Shown: piece by piece, positions 9,035 to 17,797 of the stretch
Layout: every line of letters starts with the position of its first letter
Position numbering within the stretch: position 1 is the stretch's first letter
Source: Nocardia transvalensis
GTDB lineage: Bacteria; Actinomycetota; Actinomycetes; Mycobacteriales; Mycobacteriaceae
Direction: 5' to 3'
Assembly (NCBI RefSeq): GCF_015477765.1
Contig: NZ_JADLQQ010000010.1
Coordinates: 1-64,000, forward strand
Length of the DNA: 64,000 bases
Position numbers and translations under genes: made by a program
The notes under the pieces: generated by a model
Databases searched by the model: none
What the model saw: the letters and a program-made list of their open reading frames with translations, nothing else
Told to the model about the DNA's origin: nothing

Positions 9035-10195
9035 TCAAGGGGCAGTTCGTAGTTCGCTAAGCTGGTGGGCGGCGGATCCGGGTTGTGGCTTATCCGAAGA
9101 ACCGGCATGCGGGGTCAAGCCGGTCGCGCAGGAGTCAGCAGACGCCCCCGATTGCCCTCCCGGGCTTGCCTTCTCCCGTCGCCGTTGGTCGGCGAGCATG
9201 CGGGCGTAGGCGACGTTGGACAGTCGTCGTTTCAGGGCACGTAGTGCTTCCTTGTGGGTCTTGCCTTCGGCTTTGCGCTGCGTGACGTAGGCGCGGCCGT
9301 CGCCGTAACCGCACTGCTGAACCACGGCCATGATGTGCAGCACCCGGTTGACCTTACGGTTCCCGGCACGAGACAGCCGGTGTCGCTTCTGATCTCCCGA
9401 CGACGCGTCCAGGGGTGCGGTGCCGTTCCAGGACGCGAATCGGTCCCGGGTTGCGAAACGGTGGATATCGCCCACGTCGGAGAGCAACCTTGCCGCGCCG
9501 GTCGGACCGGTGCCGGGCAACTCCATCAGCGTGGACCCGGTCGCGGTAACCAACTGCCGCAACTCCTTGTTCGCGGCCTTTATGCGGGCGTCGACGACCT
9601 CCAGATCGCTGATCAATTCCAGGACTACCCGCAACCGCAGCCGCGCCGCGGGCCCGGTGGGCGTGAGTTCCTCTGCCAAGGCGCGGGCCTGGCGGGCCGA
9701 CAGCCAGCGCTTGGCGCCACCAGGCACCAGCTCGAGCAGCAGTCGATGGATCCGGTTGATCAGCTCGGTGCGGGCACGGCCCAACTCGTCGCGACGATCG
9801 ACCAGCATTCCCAGCGCCTCCAACTCCGGATCGGCCTGGATCCGCCGCAGATTCGGAGCCCGCAACGCCGCCAGTGCGACCGAGTGCGCGTCGACCGGAT
9901 CGGTCTTGCGGCCGTTGCCGGTGGCGAACACCCGCACCTGCGCCGACAGTTTCGCCGGTACATCGATCACCGTCTCCCCGTCGTGCACCAGTCGGTGCGC
10001 CAGGTGTCGGCCGATCCCGTCGCAGCCCTCGATCGCCCACACTCGATCCGGGAAATCCTCCACAGCAGTGCGCATTTCGGTATAGCCGGCAGTGTCGGTG
10101 TCGTAGCGTCCGATGGCCAACACCTTCGAATCGTGGTCGATGACCTCGATGGTGGCCGAGCGTTTATGGGGGTCCATGCCGATGATGACCGTCAC
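9035..10195 (-). mobile_element. Intact IS110-family transposase
   Basis: 386 residues. The N-terminal DEDD (RuvC-like) domain begins MTVIIGMDPHKRSATIEV, with Asp in GMDPHK, Glu in WAIEGCDGIG and the DPVDAHS motif. The C-terminal transposase domain contains LMELPGTGPTGAARLLSDVG, FASWNGTAPLDASSGD and NRKVNRVLHIMAV, with the Ser nucleophile region typical of IS110. IS110 members encode a single transposase and usually lack terminal inverted repeats; the non-coding flank can specify a bridge RNA. Closely related broken copies lie at 3640 and 35143. The C-terminal ~35 residues are low-complexity. Confidence 0.93.
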
Positions 10196-10566
10196 CGGTG
10201 TCCTTCCGTCGAACCGAGTAGGTGTTCGTGCGGGAAGGCACCGCTACTTCGAGCCAGGGCACGCCCCTTTCCAGCCACACCCCGCACGGCACCCGGTAGG
10301 ACGCAAGCCATTAGAGAGCCACACCAAAACCTCAGGCGGGCAGCCGATTAGAGAGCGGCCCACCGGGCACCTGGACCAGATCCTGGCCGGGAACTGGCCC
10401 TGACGCCAATGCTAAGTAGCCGATGAGCGGATGTTCTAGCTGTTGAGTGCCGTCGCAGTGCTCACGAGTAAAGACCCAAGTGGTGTCTTGGCGCTCAGGG
10501 CCTGCCCGACAAGCGTGGTGGTCCGATGGCAGGGGACCTGCATCGGCTACGTCGGCCGTCGAGGGG
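10196..10566. other. IS110 flank and unassigned DNA
   Basis: The first ~150 bases upstream of the transposase resemble the corresponding flank of the 35143-36100 copy (GAGCTGGG/GAGCCAGGGC, GACGCA, AGAGAG blocks), so they belong to the element and are where a bridge-RNA-type non-coding RNA could lie. No gene was seen in the remainder. Confidence 0.4.
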
Positions 10567-10761
10567 TTAGTCGGACGGAGACTGCTGCAGACCTCGAATC
10601 ACTGCCATGGCCTCTTCCAGAAGGAGCAGCAACTGGTTCAGTTCCGCGGCGTTCGGGCTTTCCGGACCCTGGTAGGCAATTTCCAGGCGAATGCTCTCCG
10701 CCGTCGCTGCCGCGCGTGCCGCCAGCTCGTCGAGTCTGCGACCGAGATCATCGGTGTCCAT
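10567..10761 (-). CDS. Small acidic helical protein, downstream of the STAS gene
   Basis: 64 residues, MDTDDLGRRLDELAARAAAT..., strongly helical and acidic with a leucine-rich run (NQLLLLLEEAMAVIRGL). GGGAGGACG precedes the ATG. It follows the STAS-domain gene in the same direction after ~105 bases and may be a partner of it. No family recognised. Confidence 0.5.
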   Translation of the reverse strand: MDTDDLGRRLDELAARAAATAESIRLEIAYQGPESPNAAELNQLLLLLEEAMAVIRGLQQSPSD

Positions 10762-10868
10762 GGTCTACACGTCCTCCCGCGGATCTACACCTCCCCTGCA
10801 CTGCGGCCCGTATGGAGAGCGCCTGGGCGCGAGGCGATCTCGACATTCCCACCCTGAGTCTTCGATAG

Positions 10869-11315
10869 TCATTGGGACGGCGGGGGTGGCTTATCGCATG
10901 TATCGGTGTCGGTACGCCGCAGCGCGGTTGCGATGTCGGGGTACTGGGGGATCTGTTCGTCCAGGCCCGCGACGGTGAGCATCCAGGCCGCCACCGGCGG
11001 TACCTGCGCCAGACACAGGGTCTTTCGGGCTGCCTTGCCCAGGCTGCAGGCATCGGTCAGGATGTGCAGACCCACCGAACCGAGAAAGCCCAGCCGCGAT
11101 AGATCGATGACCACCGCACCGCCGACCGGGACCACGGCGACGGCGAGCTCGAGATCGTTGTGCCGAGCGGCCTTTGTACTCTGGTCGACGTCTCCGTCGA
11201 CATGCAGCACGACCGCCGATCCGGTGGTTCGGTACCGGACACGCAACCGCTTCGTGTCGCGCGACCGTTGGGAGCCAATCGTGTGGCGCGGCGAGCGCCA
11301 TCGGTACTGGGTCAT
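10869..11315 (-). CDS. STAS-domain protein (anti-sigma-factor antagonist-like)
   Basis: About 148 residues; the start at 11315 is set by GGGAGG just upstream. The STAS domain spans the middle: VVLHVDGDVDQSTK, then VVIDLSRLGFLGSVGLHIL, the loop where SpoIIAA-like antagonists carry the phosphorylatable Ser (here GSVGL). It would act by partner switching with an anti-sigma kinase, but no RsbW-type kinase or sigma gene is nearby. The C-terminal tail is Asp/Thr/Pro-rich. An orphan antagonist is the best reading. Confidence 0.82.
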   Translation of the reverse strand: MTQYRWRSPRHTIGSQRSRDTKRLRVRYRTTGSAVVLHVDGDVDQSTKAARHNDLELAVAVVPVGGAVVIDLSRLGFLGSVGLHILTDACSLGKAARKTLCLAQVPPVAAWMLTVAGLDEQIPQYPDIATALRRTDTDTCDKPPPPSQ

Positions 11316-11342
11316 GGCATGCAACCTCCCGTCCTCAACCAT

Positions 11343-12333
11343 TGATCAGGGAGACGCCGGTGCCTTTTCTCGACAGCCAACCGTCCAGGCAATCGATGTA
11401 ATAGCGGCGCGCTGAACTGCAGGACACGCCAGCGTCTTTCGGGCCTTTCGCTGATGTTCCACTGCCGATGTCCGCGTATCGGTCGTCCGACTACTGAAAT
11501 CCAGCCAAGCCAGGAACCCACGGCTCGACCATCGGGGTGGAGGTGTGTTTCCTGACTGTCATGACTAAGTGTTACCCGGATCGCAGTTTATGAAACCGTG
11601 ATTGTCGTGTGGTGCGTCGTTATCTGAACCTTATTGGCGGACACCCTCCTTCGAGGGGTGAGTTGGTTTTGCCTGCCGCCGCCGAGGGAATCCGGTCATC
11701 GGCGACAGTCGTTGTCGGCGTCCCGGACGGAGGGGCGGCGTGGGATGCGGCCCGCATGGTGGGGAGGTATCTGGGATGGATGACCTTCAACGCAGAGTCC
11801 TGACCGCTGTCCGGCACGCGCGCAGTGGGACTGCCATTGCCCCCGCCACCACCGTCGCCGGCCGGTGCCCCCTCGGACGCCGCTCTCTCCGTCACCACTC
11901 GAGTATCGCGCGCGCCCATCGAGCCCGCCCCCGTAAACGGGCGCGTACCCACTCACGATGCGGTGGCTCAGCCTCCCCGAGCCGGGACACTGAGCGACTG
12001 CCCGACAGACATCCGATCCCCGGCCGAACATTCGATATTGCCGCGTTCCGCGCGGCCCCGACGGCCGCGTTACCCACCGGTAGATCAACGTGCGGAGACC
12101 ATCTCGACCTCTGCAATGCACGGAAATGGCCGGGATCCGATCCTGATACCAGTCTCTAACTAGCCGAACTGAGGTGCATCTGATCGGGGTCCCCTCGCTG
12201 GAGAGGACCCGCTTGCGGTGCCGTGGAAGGCCGTGGAGTACCTGGCCGGGCAGCTCGGCATCGAGGGCCTGAGGTTCGGCTCGGGGAGGCGCGTGGCGCG
12301 ACCGTGTCCAGGAATCGCGGCGGCAGCGTTGTT
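11343..12333. other. Nearly 1 kb with no supported gene
   Basis: Overlapping frames on both strands (for example 11620-11952 minus and 11825-12163 plus) are Pro/Ala/Arg-rich and look like artefacts of high GC. No RNA gene, repeat or terminator was identified with confidence. Probably decayed DNA. Confidence 0.4.
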
Positions 12334-12735
12334 TCAGCCAGCCGCGGACTCGTGCAGTACCTGCCAGCGGAATCGGGGCGTCGTCGGCTGGGCGGTCAGT
12401 ACTGCGGTCGTCCAGCGATCGCTGCGCTTCCCGTCGAGGAGATGACGCTCCAGGCAGCGGATCACCCTGATGTCGCCCTCGGCGAACAACACCTCGAAGT
12501 CAGAGATCTCGATCTTGAGGCCGGGCCGGGAATTGCGTTTCCGCCGCAGTTCGGCCAGCAGCTCGGATTGGCTGACGGGGACGCCGTCGATGCTGAGCAT
12601 CGAGAACGTCTCGGCCTGGGTCGCGGCGACGCGATCGAGGATCTCCGGGTCTGCGTCGGTTCCGAACCACGTCGCCAGCAACTGGTTCACAGCGACGACC
12701 TCGGCCTCCAGGTCGGATGCATCGGTATCGTTCAT
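12334..12735 (-). CDS. SnoaL/NTF2-like (DUF4440-type) protein
   Basis: About 133 residues from ATG 12735 (MNDTDASDLEAEVVAVNQLL). The order helix-rich N-terminus, LDRVAATQAETFSMLSIDG, and then beta strands (LKIEISDFEVLFAEGDIRVI, RWTTAVLTAQ, FRWQVLHESAAG) fits the NTF2-like cone fold of DUF4440/SnoaL proteins. These include cyclases, isomerases and many uncharacterised members. No catalytic assignment is possible. It stands alone. Confidence 0.75.
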   Translation of the reverse strand: MNDTDASDLEAEVVAVNQLLATWFGTDADPEILDRVAATQAETFSMLSIDGVPVSQSELLAELRRKRNSRPGLKIEISDFEVLFAEGDIRVIRCLERHLLDGKRSDRWTTAVLTAQPTTPRFRWQVLHESAAG

Positions 12736-12826
12736 GCCCGGCAGGCTACGCGAGGCGGGTGACATCGCATTTCATAGCTCCTGAGGTACCGGCTGTGTGT
12801 CAGTGGTCGGTGGCAGACTCGAAATC

Positions 12827-12958
12827 ATGAGGCCCAGGTCGAGATTCACACCGCTCCCGAACGAACAGTGGGAGCGCATCGAGGCCCTCCTCCGGCCGGC
12901 CGAGAGCTGTACGGGGCGAGCGGTCGGGGACCTCGACGTGACCGTGGGCGGGCGTTGA
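12827..12958 (+). pseudogene. IS5-type transposase, N-terminal scrap
   Basis: Forty-three codons whose first ~30 (MRPRSRFTPLPNEQWERIEA then LLRP) match the N-terminus of IS5-family transposases (pattern L.d.qWerIe.lLp). The frame then becomes unrelated and stops. A truncated relic touching the AlkC-like gene. Confidence 0.6.
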
Positions 12959-12959
12959 G

Positions 12960-14072
12960 ATGGCCGATTTCAAAGATGAACTGTCGCCGGAGCTCATCGG
13001 GCGTCTCGCAGGCGACCTCGCGGGTGCCTCGGCCTCGTTCGACCGGACGGCGTTCGAGCAGCTCGCGGGCACCGGTATCGGTGACCTGGAGCTGAAGGCC
13101 CGTATCGACTGGATCGCCCGCGCCCTCGCGGCGACGATGCCGACGTCCCCCGAGGAAGCCGACCGGGTGATCCGTGGTGCCCTCGACCGCGGGGGCCTCA
13201 CGGGGTGGGCTTCCATGCCCGTCAACGCCTACCTCGCCTCCGCGATGCTGGACCGCCCCGACGTCGCGCTGCCGCTGCTGGCCGCGCTCACTTCCCGCTA
13301 TACCGCCGAGTTCGCTATCCGCCCGTTCGTCGAAGCCCACTACGAGGTCACGATGGACCAGCTCAGGGCGTGGACCACCGACCCGGACGAGCACGTTCGG
13401 CGGCTCGTCTCGGAGGGAACGCGCCCGCGGCTGCCCTGGGCGTCACAGCTCTCGCGGTTCGTCGCCGACCCCGCTCCCACGCTGGCGCTGCTGGAGCCCC
13501 TCGTCAACGACGAGTCCGTCTACGTCCGCCGTTCCGTGGCCAACCACCTCAACGACATCAGCAAGGACCACCCCGACCTCGTCCTCGACACCGCCCGGCG
13601 ATGGTCCTGCGGCAGCACGCAGGGCGATTTCGTCGTACGCCATGGCCTGCGGACACTCCTCAAGCGAGGGCACCCGCAGGCTCTCGCGGTTCTCGGGTTC
13701 GATCACCATGCTCCGATCGAGATCACCGACCTCGCCTGCTCGCCTGCCACCATCTCCATCGGGGAGGCGACCACTGTCACCTTCACGCTGCACGCCACCG
13801 ACGCGACGAGAGCGGCGATCGACTACATAGTCCACTACCAAGGGGTTCGCGGCCCCAAAGCGGGCAAGGTGTTCAAGCTGACCGTCCGGGACCTCCCCGC
13901 GGGCCAGGCGGTCCGCTTCTCACGCCGGCACCGGTTCGAGAGCCTCTCGGTCCGCACGATCCACCCCGGCCCGCACCGCATCGAGGTCCAGGCCAACGGA
14001 CGCGTCCTCGGCGCGACCGAGGTCCACATCACCGCCGCCGAAACATCGCAAGGCCCAGCCTGCGCCTGCTGA
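12960..14072 (+). CDS. AlkC-like DNA alkylation repair protein
   Basis: 370 residues. Residues 1-~245 form HEAT-like repeats: PLLAALTSRYTAEFAIRPFV, LVSEGTRPRLPWASQLSRFV, LLEPLVNDESVYVRRSVANH, LNDISKDHPDLVLDTARRW. This is characteristic of the AlkC/AlkD alkylpurine DNA glycosylases, which remove N3-alkyladenine or N7-alkylguanine without base flipping. Residues ~250-360 form an Ig-like beta domain (ISIGEATTVTFTLHATDA, HPGPHRIEVQANGRVLG), as found at the C-terminus of AlkC-type enzymes. The last ~10 codons run into an antisense resolvase fragment, so the native C-terminus may be lost. Confidence 0.82.
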   Translation: MADFKDELSPELIGRLAGDLAGASASFDRTAFEQLAGTGIGDLELKARIDWIARALAATMPTSPEEADRVIRGALDRGGLTGWASMPVNAYLASAMLDRPDVALPLLAALTSRYTAEFAIRPFVEAHYEVTMDQLRAWTTDPDEHVRRLVSEGTRPRLPWASQLSRFVADPAPTLALLEPLVNDESVYVRRSVANHLNDISKDHPDLVLDTARRWSCGSTQGDFVVRHGLRTLLKRGHPQALAVLGFDHHAPIEITDLACSPATISIGEATTVTFTLHATDATRAAIDYIVHYQGVRGPKAGKVFKLTVRDLPAGQAVRFSRRHRFESLSVRTIHPGPHRIEVQANGRVLGATEVHITAAETSQGPACAC

Positions 14073-14160
14073 ACGATGGTGTTGCGGGAGACACCGAGCA
14101 GCTTCGCGATTGAGGTGACGTTGTTCTCCGGGCGGGCGAGCAGGTCGCGGGCGTGACGTT
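14056..14160 (-). pseudogene. Resolvase/invertase C-terminal helix-turn-helix fragment
   Basis: Minus-strand translation gives HARDLLARPENNVTSIAKLL followed by GVSRNTIVQQ, the DNA-binding C-terminal helix-turn-helix of a serine resolvase (Hin/Tn3 type). The catalytic domain is absent. It lies between the AlkC-like gene and the IS481 element and marks an earlier mobile-element junction. Confidence 0.6.
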
Positions 14161-14221
14161 GTCAATCTAAAACTGCAGGAGTTGGTTGGCACCCGGGCTT
14201 GTTGATCGTAGGGAGTTCCGG

Positions 14222-15186
14222 GTGAGTGAGCCTGTGTTGGACCGCGAGGTGCGTCGGCGCCTCGCGGTCTTGCGTCATGTCGAGGAAGTCTCCGGCAGCG
14301 TCGCGATGACGTGCCGGTACTAACCATCAGCCGTCCGACGTACTACAAGTGGCTACGGCGCTACGAGACCGAGGGAGTGGACGGGCTGCGGGACCGTTCG
14401 CGGCGACCGCGAACCAGCCCGAACGCGACCCGCGCCGAGGTGGTGGACAAGATCATTCACCTGCGTCGTAATTACCACTTCGGGCCGGGCAAGATTGCCA
14501 TGTACCTGCAGCGCTACCACGACGTCACGATCAGCGTCGCGACCGTCTGGCGGATCCTGCATCGCCTCGACATGGGCCGCCTGCCCGCGTCGCAGCGGTA
14601 TCAGCGGCACGACCGACGCTGGAAACGCTACGAGAAACAGCGTCCGGGCCATCAGGTGCAGATCGACGTGAAGTTCGTCGAACCGCTCCCGAAGGCCGGC
14701 AAGACGAGCGTGTCCCTCGAGCCGGCGGGACGGCGAGGCAAGTTCTACCAGTTCACCGCGATCGACGACGGCACCCGCCTGCGGGTGCTGAAGATCTACC
14801 CGAAGCTCAACCAGAAGACCGCGATCCAGTTCTTCGACTACGTGCTGTCCCAGCTGCCTTTCGCGGTCGAGAAGATCCAGACCGACAACGGCACAGAATT
14901 CGGCACGCAGTTCCACTGGCATGTGCTGGACAAGGGCATCGGCCACGTCTACATCAAGCCCCGCACACCGCGGCTGAACGGGAAGGTCGAGCGTTCGCAC
15001 CGCATCGCCGTCGAAGAGTTCTACCGGCTCCTCGACGGCGTCATCCTCGATGATGTGAACGTCTTCAACGCGAAACTCAAAGAGTGGCAAGACTATTACA
15101 ACTTCGACCGGCCACACGGCGGGTTGGACGGACAGACGCCCTATGAGAGACTCCGGCAGAAGACACAAACCACAGCGCCCGAGTGA
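14222..15186 (+). pseudogene. IS481-family transposase with a frameshift near its N-terminus
   Basis: The main frame (14311-15186, 291 residues) has an IS481/IS3-like helix-turn-helix (SRPTYYKWLRRYETEGVDGL) and the rve integrase core, with DDE residues visible in QIDVKFVE, TDNGTEF and GKVERSHR. The true N-terminus starts at GTG 14222 (VSEPVLDREVRRRLAVLRHV) in a different frame. The two join at about 14318-14326, where a base appears to be missing after CGGTAC, giving an immediate TAA. A left end-like sequence (TTGTCAATCTAAAACTGCAG) lies at 14159; the matching right end was not seen. Confidence 0.88.
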
Positions 15187-15475
15187 AGCCGATCTCCCGC
15201 AGCGGCACATCGACAAGTGTGCTAGCGCCATACCGCCCGACTACCCGGGCCGAGCACATGGATCCGCATTTCGCCGCGCACGGGTCGGCCGATGGGCTGA
15301 TCACCAGCGGCCAGGCATTCGGTGGGCCTGTTGTCTCGCTTGCTAATCGATGACGGCGTGTTTTCGGAGGCGAGTCTTGTCTCGCCCGGGAAGGCAGGGT
15401 GCGCTGGTCGTCGCCACTGCAACCAGATATTCAATTGCCAAAGGTTTGCCGAACGGTCCCTGATGGGTACTATAC
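15187..15475. other. IS481 right flank and upstream region of the A-B-C cassette
   Basis: No gene seen. A possible sigma-70-like promoter lies at 15449-15474 (TTGCCG, ~16 bases, TACTAT) ahead of the cassette; this is by eye only. Confidence 0.3.
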
Positions 15476-15485
15476 CTCACAGGAC

Positions 15486-15504
15486 CAATTCATCCCATGA
15501 ATTG
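15486..15504. promoter_or_regulatory. Perfect 19-bp palindrome upstream of cassette copy 1
   Basis: CAATTCAT-CCC-ATGAATTG, 8-bp perfect arms, about 80 bases upstream of the first small gene and just downstream of the putative promoter. Symmetry and position suit a repressor such as the MarR protein encoded at 16861-17343. Confidence 0.55.
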
Positions 15505-15581
15505 TTGCACGGAGCTAGGAGCAGGACCACACATGTCGGTGACCCCGCTACGGCGGGGTTGATGCGAGAGGAGTGGTGAAC

Positions 15582-15911
15582 GTGCCAGACGATATGGAAG
15601 CGGCGATCACCCGCCGCGGATGGACGGATCCGGAATTCCCCGAGCAGGTGCGGCACAACCCGGTCGAAGCACTGTCGACACTCGGGATCGAGGTCCCGAA
15701 GGGTCTCGCGGTGGACATCCGAGTGCAACAGCGCAACACGTTGTACTTCTGCCTGCCGCCCGTGCCGAGGCAGTCGGATCACGGAATGGTGAATCAAATG
15801 GACCTGTGGGGCACCGCCGAGATGTTCGTCTGGGCGATGCCCCTGCAGGTTGCCCCGTTGGGGCTGGCCATGCGCAAAGGTTTTCACCCGGAGAAGGGCG
15901 GCCGGTCATGA
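15582..15911 (+). CDS. NHLP/nitrile-hydratase-leader-like small protein A (copy 1)
   Basis: About 109 residues. GTG 15582 is favoured because AGGAG lies 9 bases upstream; GTG 15573 and 15576 are alternatives. Residues ~5-62 resemble the NHLP domain (nitrile hydratase alpha-like leader of some RiPP precursors): RGWTDPEFPEQVRHNPVEAL, LGIEVPKG, and the strand ending NTLYFCLPP. The Cys metal motif of real nitrile hydratase is absent. A ~45-residue tail follows, with VNQMDLW, FVWAMP and LAMRKGF. The tail is conserved in copy 2 rather than variable, which is unusual for a natural-product core peptide. Its stop overlaps the next start (ATGA). No maturase is nearby. Confidence 0.72.
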   Translation: MPDDMEAAITRRGWTDPEFPEQVRHNPVEALSTLGIEVPKGLAVDIRVQQRNTLYFCLPPVPRQSDHGMVNQMDLWGTAEMFVWAMPLQVAPLGLAMRKGFHPEKGGRS

Positions 15912-16270
15912 CCGCTGATTTCGATGCCGTGTTCGATGCCTTCTACCGACGGCTCAACGCCGATGCCGAGTACCGCAAGCAATTGATCGCCGATCCGAAA
16001 GCCACACTGTGTGCGACATCCGGTTACCCGCCCGACGACAGCTTCGCCGTCGAGGTCATCCAACAGCTCGACAACACCATGGTCATGCTGCTGCCTGCCT
16101 CACCGCAGCCCGGGCAGGACTTCGAACAACGCCTGTTCCAGACCACCAGCTTCGTCTACGACATGCTGCTCACCAGCGGCATCGGCGGTTTCCTGATTCC
16201 CGACAACCAGCTCAAATGGACGCTGCGAGACATGCGCAGCAGCTGGTTCGCCAAAGCCGCTCACTCCTGA
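15908..16270 (+). CDS. NHLP-like small protein B (copy 1)
   Basis: 120 residues, start overlapping the A stop. Residues ~5-63 have the same organisation as A (AFYRRLNADAEYRKQLIADP, then SFAVEVIQQLDNTMVMLLPA), so A and B look like distant homologues of the NHLP/nitrile-hydratase-alpha type. The tail is distinct: an amphipathic SFVYDMLLTSGIGGFLIPDN, then LKWTLRDMRSSW. These elements recur nearly unchanged in copy 2 (SGVGGFLIPDDRLKWTLRDM). The conserved tails point to a structural or partner-binding role. Function unknown; translational coupling suggests an A-B pair. Confidence 0.72.
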   Translation: MTADFDAVFDAFYRRLNADAEYRKQLIADPKATLCATSGYPPDDSFAVEVIQQLDNTMVMLLPASPQPGQDFEQRLFQTTSFVYDMLLTSGIGGFLIPDNQLKWTLRDMRSSWFAKAAHS

Positions 16271-16285
16271 TCATCCGGCGAAGAA

Positions 16286-16328
16286 AGAAATGCGCACGGC
16301 GTGGATCGCCAACCACGACCACAAGTGA
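16286..16328 (+). pseudogene. Remnant of a third B-type C-terminus
   Basis: Between B and C one plus-strand frame reads KKEMRTAWIANHDHK and stop. It matches the B tail pattern (RDMRTTWMAKNDD in copy 2). It has no gene body, so it looks like the residue of an extra B copy removed by recombination. Confidence 0.5.
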
Positions 16329-16377
16329 GCTTCCCCCAAGCGGCCGGAACCGGCCACCGTCGAACTGGAGCGTGACC

Positions 16378-16830
16378 ATGACCGCACCGACACCTTCTCC
16401 CGCATTGCCTGTCCAGGATCTGTCCGGGCTGGTGGGCGCACATTTCATCCACACCCACGCCGCCACGGGCTGCATATGGGAGGTGTATATCCGCAACGCC
16501 ACCACCATCGACTACCGAGCCCTGGGCGGACGACTACGAGGCCGTCGCGTGCTGGGCCAAACCGTGGACCTGGTCCGGCTCGGCGACGATGACTACCGAC
16601 TGACCTGGGGCGAATCCATCGGCTGCTTCAGCCTGATCATCCGCCCCGCCCGACGCTACATCCACCAAGTGGTCACCTTGCTCCACAGCACCAGCCGCGA
16701 CCCCGCACCGACGTGCTGGATCGAACTGCTGACCGAGTTCCGCGACATCACCTTCCTCGAAACCCGCTGCCCCAACGACGACACCGTACTCGGCGACGTA
16801 CCCGCAACACAGATCGAGACAGTGGGATAG
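16378..16830 (+). CDS. Phenolic-acid-decarboxylase-fold protein C (copy 1)
   Basis: 150 residues. The pattern GAHFIHTHAATGCIWEVYIR, NATTIDYRALGG, RGRRV, DLVRLGDDDYRLTWGESIGC and FRDITFLE follows bacterial phenolic acid decarboxylase (PadC) segment by segment, indicating the same lipocalin-like beta barrel. By-eye comparison with Bacillus PadC puts His at both active-site Tyr positions (IYTY becomes IHTH), while Arg (GRRV) and Glu (GES) appear kept. The normal C-terminal segment is shortened. It may bind or convert a small aromatic acid, but canonical decarboxylase chemistry is uncertain. Confidence 0.72.
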   Translation: MTAPTPSPALPVQDLSGLVGAHFIHTHAATGCIWEVYIRNATTIDYRALGGRLRGRRVLGQTVDLVRLGDDDYRLTWGESIGCFSLIIRPARRYIHQVVTLLHSTSRDPAPTCWIELLTEFRDITFLETRCPNDDTVLGDVPATQIETVG

Positions 16831-16860
16831 GTGGACACCGCCGACCGACTCCGCCGAGTG

Positions 16861-17343
16861 TCAGGGCTTGTGGGTGGGTGAGGGAGGCTCCGATTTCGGG
16901 GCTGTGCTGTCGAGGCGTTCGAGTGCGGCCAGCAGCCTTTCCAGGGCGGGGAGTGCGCCGTGTAGGGTGCGTCGGTCGGCCGCCGAGAGGTCGTTCAACG
17001 CCTGATTCAGGATGGATGCGCTGATCCGGTTGTAACTGTCCAGCAGCTGAGTTGCCCGGGGCGTGAGTGACAGTCCGACGGTCCTGAGGTCGTTCGGATC
17101 CGGTGTGCGCGCGACCAGGCCGGCGGTGGTCATGGATTTGACCAGATTGCTCACTGTGGGCGGGGCCAGTCGCAGCTGTGCCGCGACGGCGCGGGGGGTG
17201 ACCGTTCCGGATTCCGGCAGGGCGCGCAGCAACTCGAACTGACTCTCCGGCACGTCCGGCACCTCGCCGCTGCGGCGGATCGATCGCAGCAGCGCCCGGC
17301 GCAGCGGTCCGAACAATCGACTGAGTCGATCGGCGGTGTCCAT
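16861..17343 (-). CDS. MarR-family transcriptional regulator
   Basis: About 160 residues from ATG 17343 (MDTADRLSRLFGPLRRALLR); an ATG at 17352 is also possible. The winged helix-turn-helix includes GTVTPRAVAAQLRLAPPTVS, NLVKSMTTAGLVARTPDPND and a wing with LRTVGLSLTPRA. It lies directly downstream of C copy 2, starting ~13 bases after its stop, so it is probably the last gene of that operon. It faces the end of copy 1. Likely controls both cassettes through palindromes at 15486 and 19398; these differ in sequence, so at most one may be its true site. Confidence 0.85.
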   Translation of the reverse strand: MDTADRLSRLFGPLRRALLRSIRRSGEVPDVPESQFELLRALPESGTVTPRAVAAQLRLAPPTVSNLVKSMTTAGLVARTPDPNDLRTVGLSLTPRATQLLDSYNRISASILNQALNDLSAADRRTLHGALPALERLLAALERLDSTAPKSEPPSPTHKP

Positions 17344-17356
17344 CTGTCTCACTGTC

Positions 17357-17797
17357 TCAACCGATGTCGCAGGGAACGGCCGTTAGAACGCCGTCGCTGT
17401 CGGGCCCGTGGTTTTCGAGAAAGGTGATTTCCCGGGACTCGGTCGTCAGGTCGAACCGACACACCGGCGCGGGGTCACTGCCGGTATCACGAAGGATGGC
17501 TATCACCGCGTGCATATAACGACGGCCGAGGTGGATAGTGAGGCTGAAGCAACCGATGGAATCGGCCCAGGACAGCGCGTAGAGATCGGTGTCGAGCCGG
17601 GCCAGGTCCACGGTTCGGCCGGTGACATGATGCCCTCGTAGTCGTCCGGACAAGGCTCGGTAGTCGATGGTGGTGGCGTTGCGAACATACATCTCCCACG
17701 TGCACTTCTCGGGGGCGTAGGTATGGATGAAATGCATGCCCACCAGTCCGGACGGATCCTGGGCCGGCAGCGCCACGCGAGGCGTCGGTGTGGTCAT
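17357..17797 (-). CDS. Phenolic-acid-decarboxylase-fold protein C (copy 2)
   Basis: 146 residues, ATG overlapping the stop of B copy 2. Paralogue of 16378-16830: GMHFIHTYAPEKCTWEMYVR, NATTIDYRALSG, RGHHV, LYALSWADSIGC and SREITFLENHG. Compared by eye with PadC, the first active-site Tyr is His, the second is kept (HTY), the Arg position is His (GHH) and the Glu position is Asp (ADS). Both copies are altered but differently, which suggests specialised binding or a changed reaction rather than plain decarboxylation. Confidence 0.72.
   Translation of the reverse strand: MTTPTPRVALPAQDPSGLVGMHFIHTYAPEKCTWEMYVRNATTIDYRALSGRLRGHHVTGRTVDLARLDTDLYALSWADSIGCFSLTIHLGRRYMHAVIAILRDTGSDPAPVCRFDLTTESREITFLENHGPDSDGVLTAVPCDIG

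Noticed and set aside
15543..15558. Terminator or riboswitch hairpin (CCCCGC/GCGGGG) before gene A
   Set aside because: Short stem close to the ribosome site without a T-run or recognisable aptamer; it may only affect translation.
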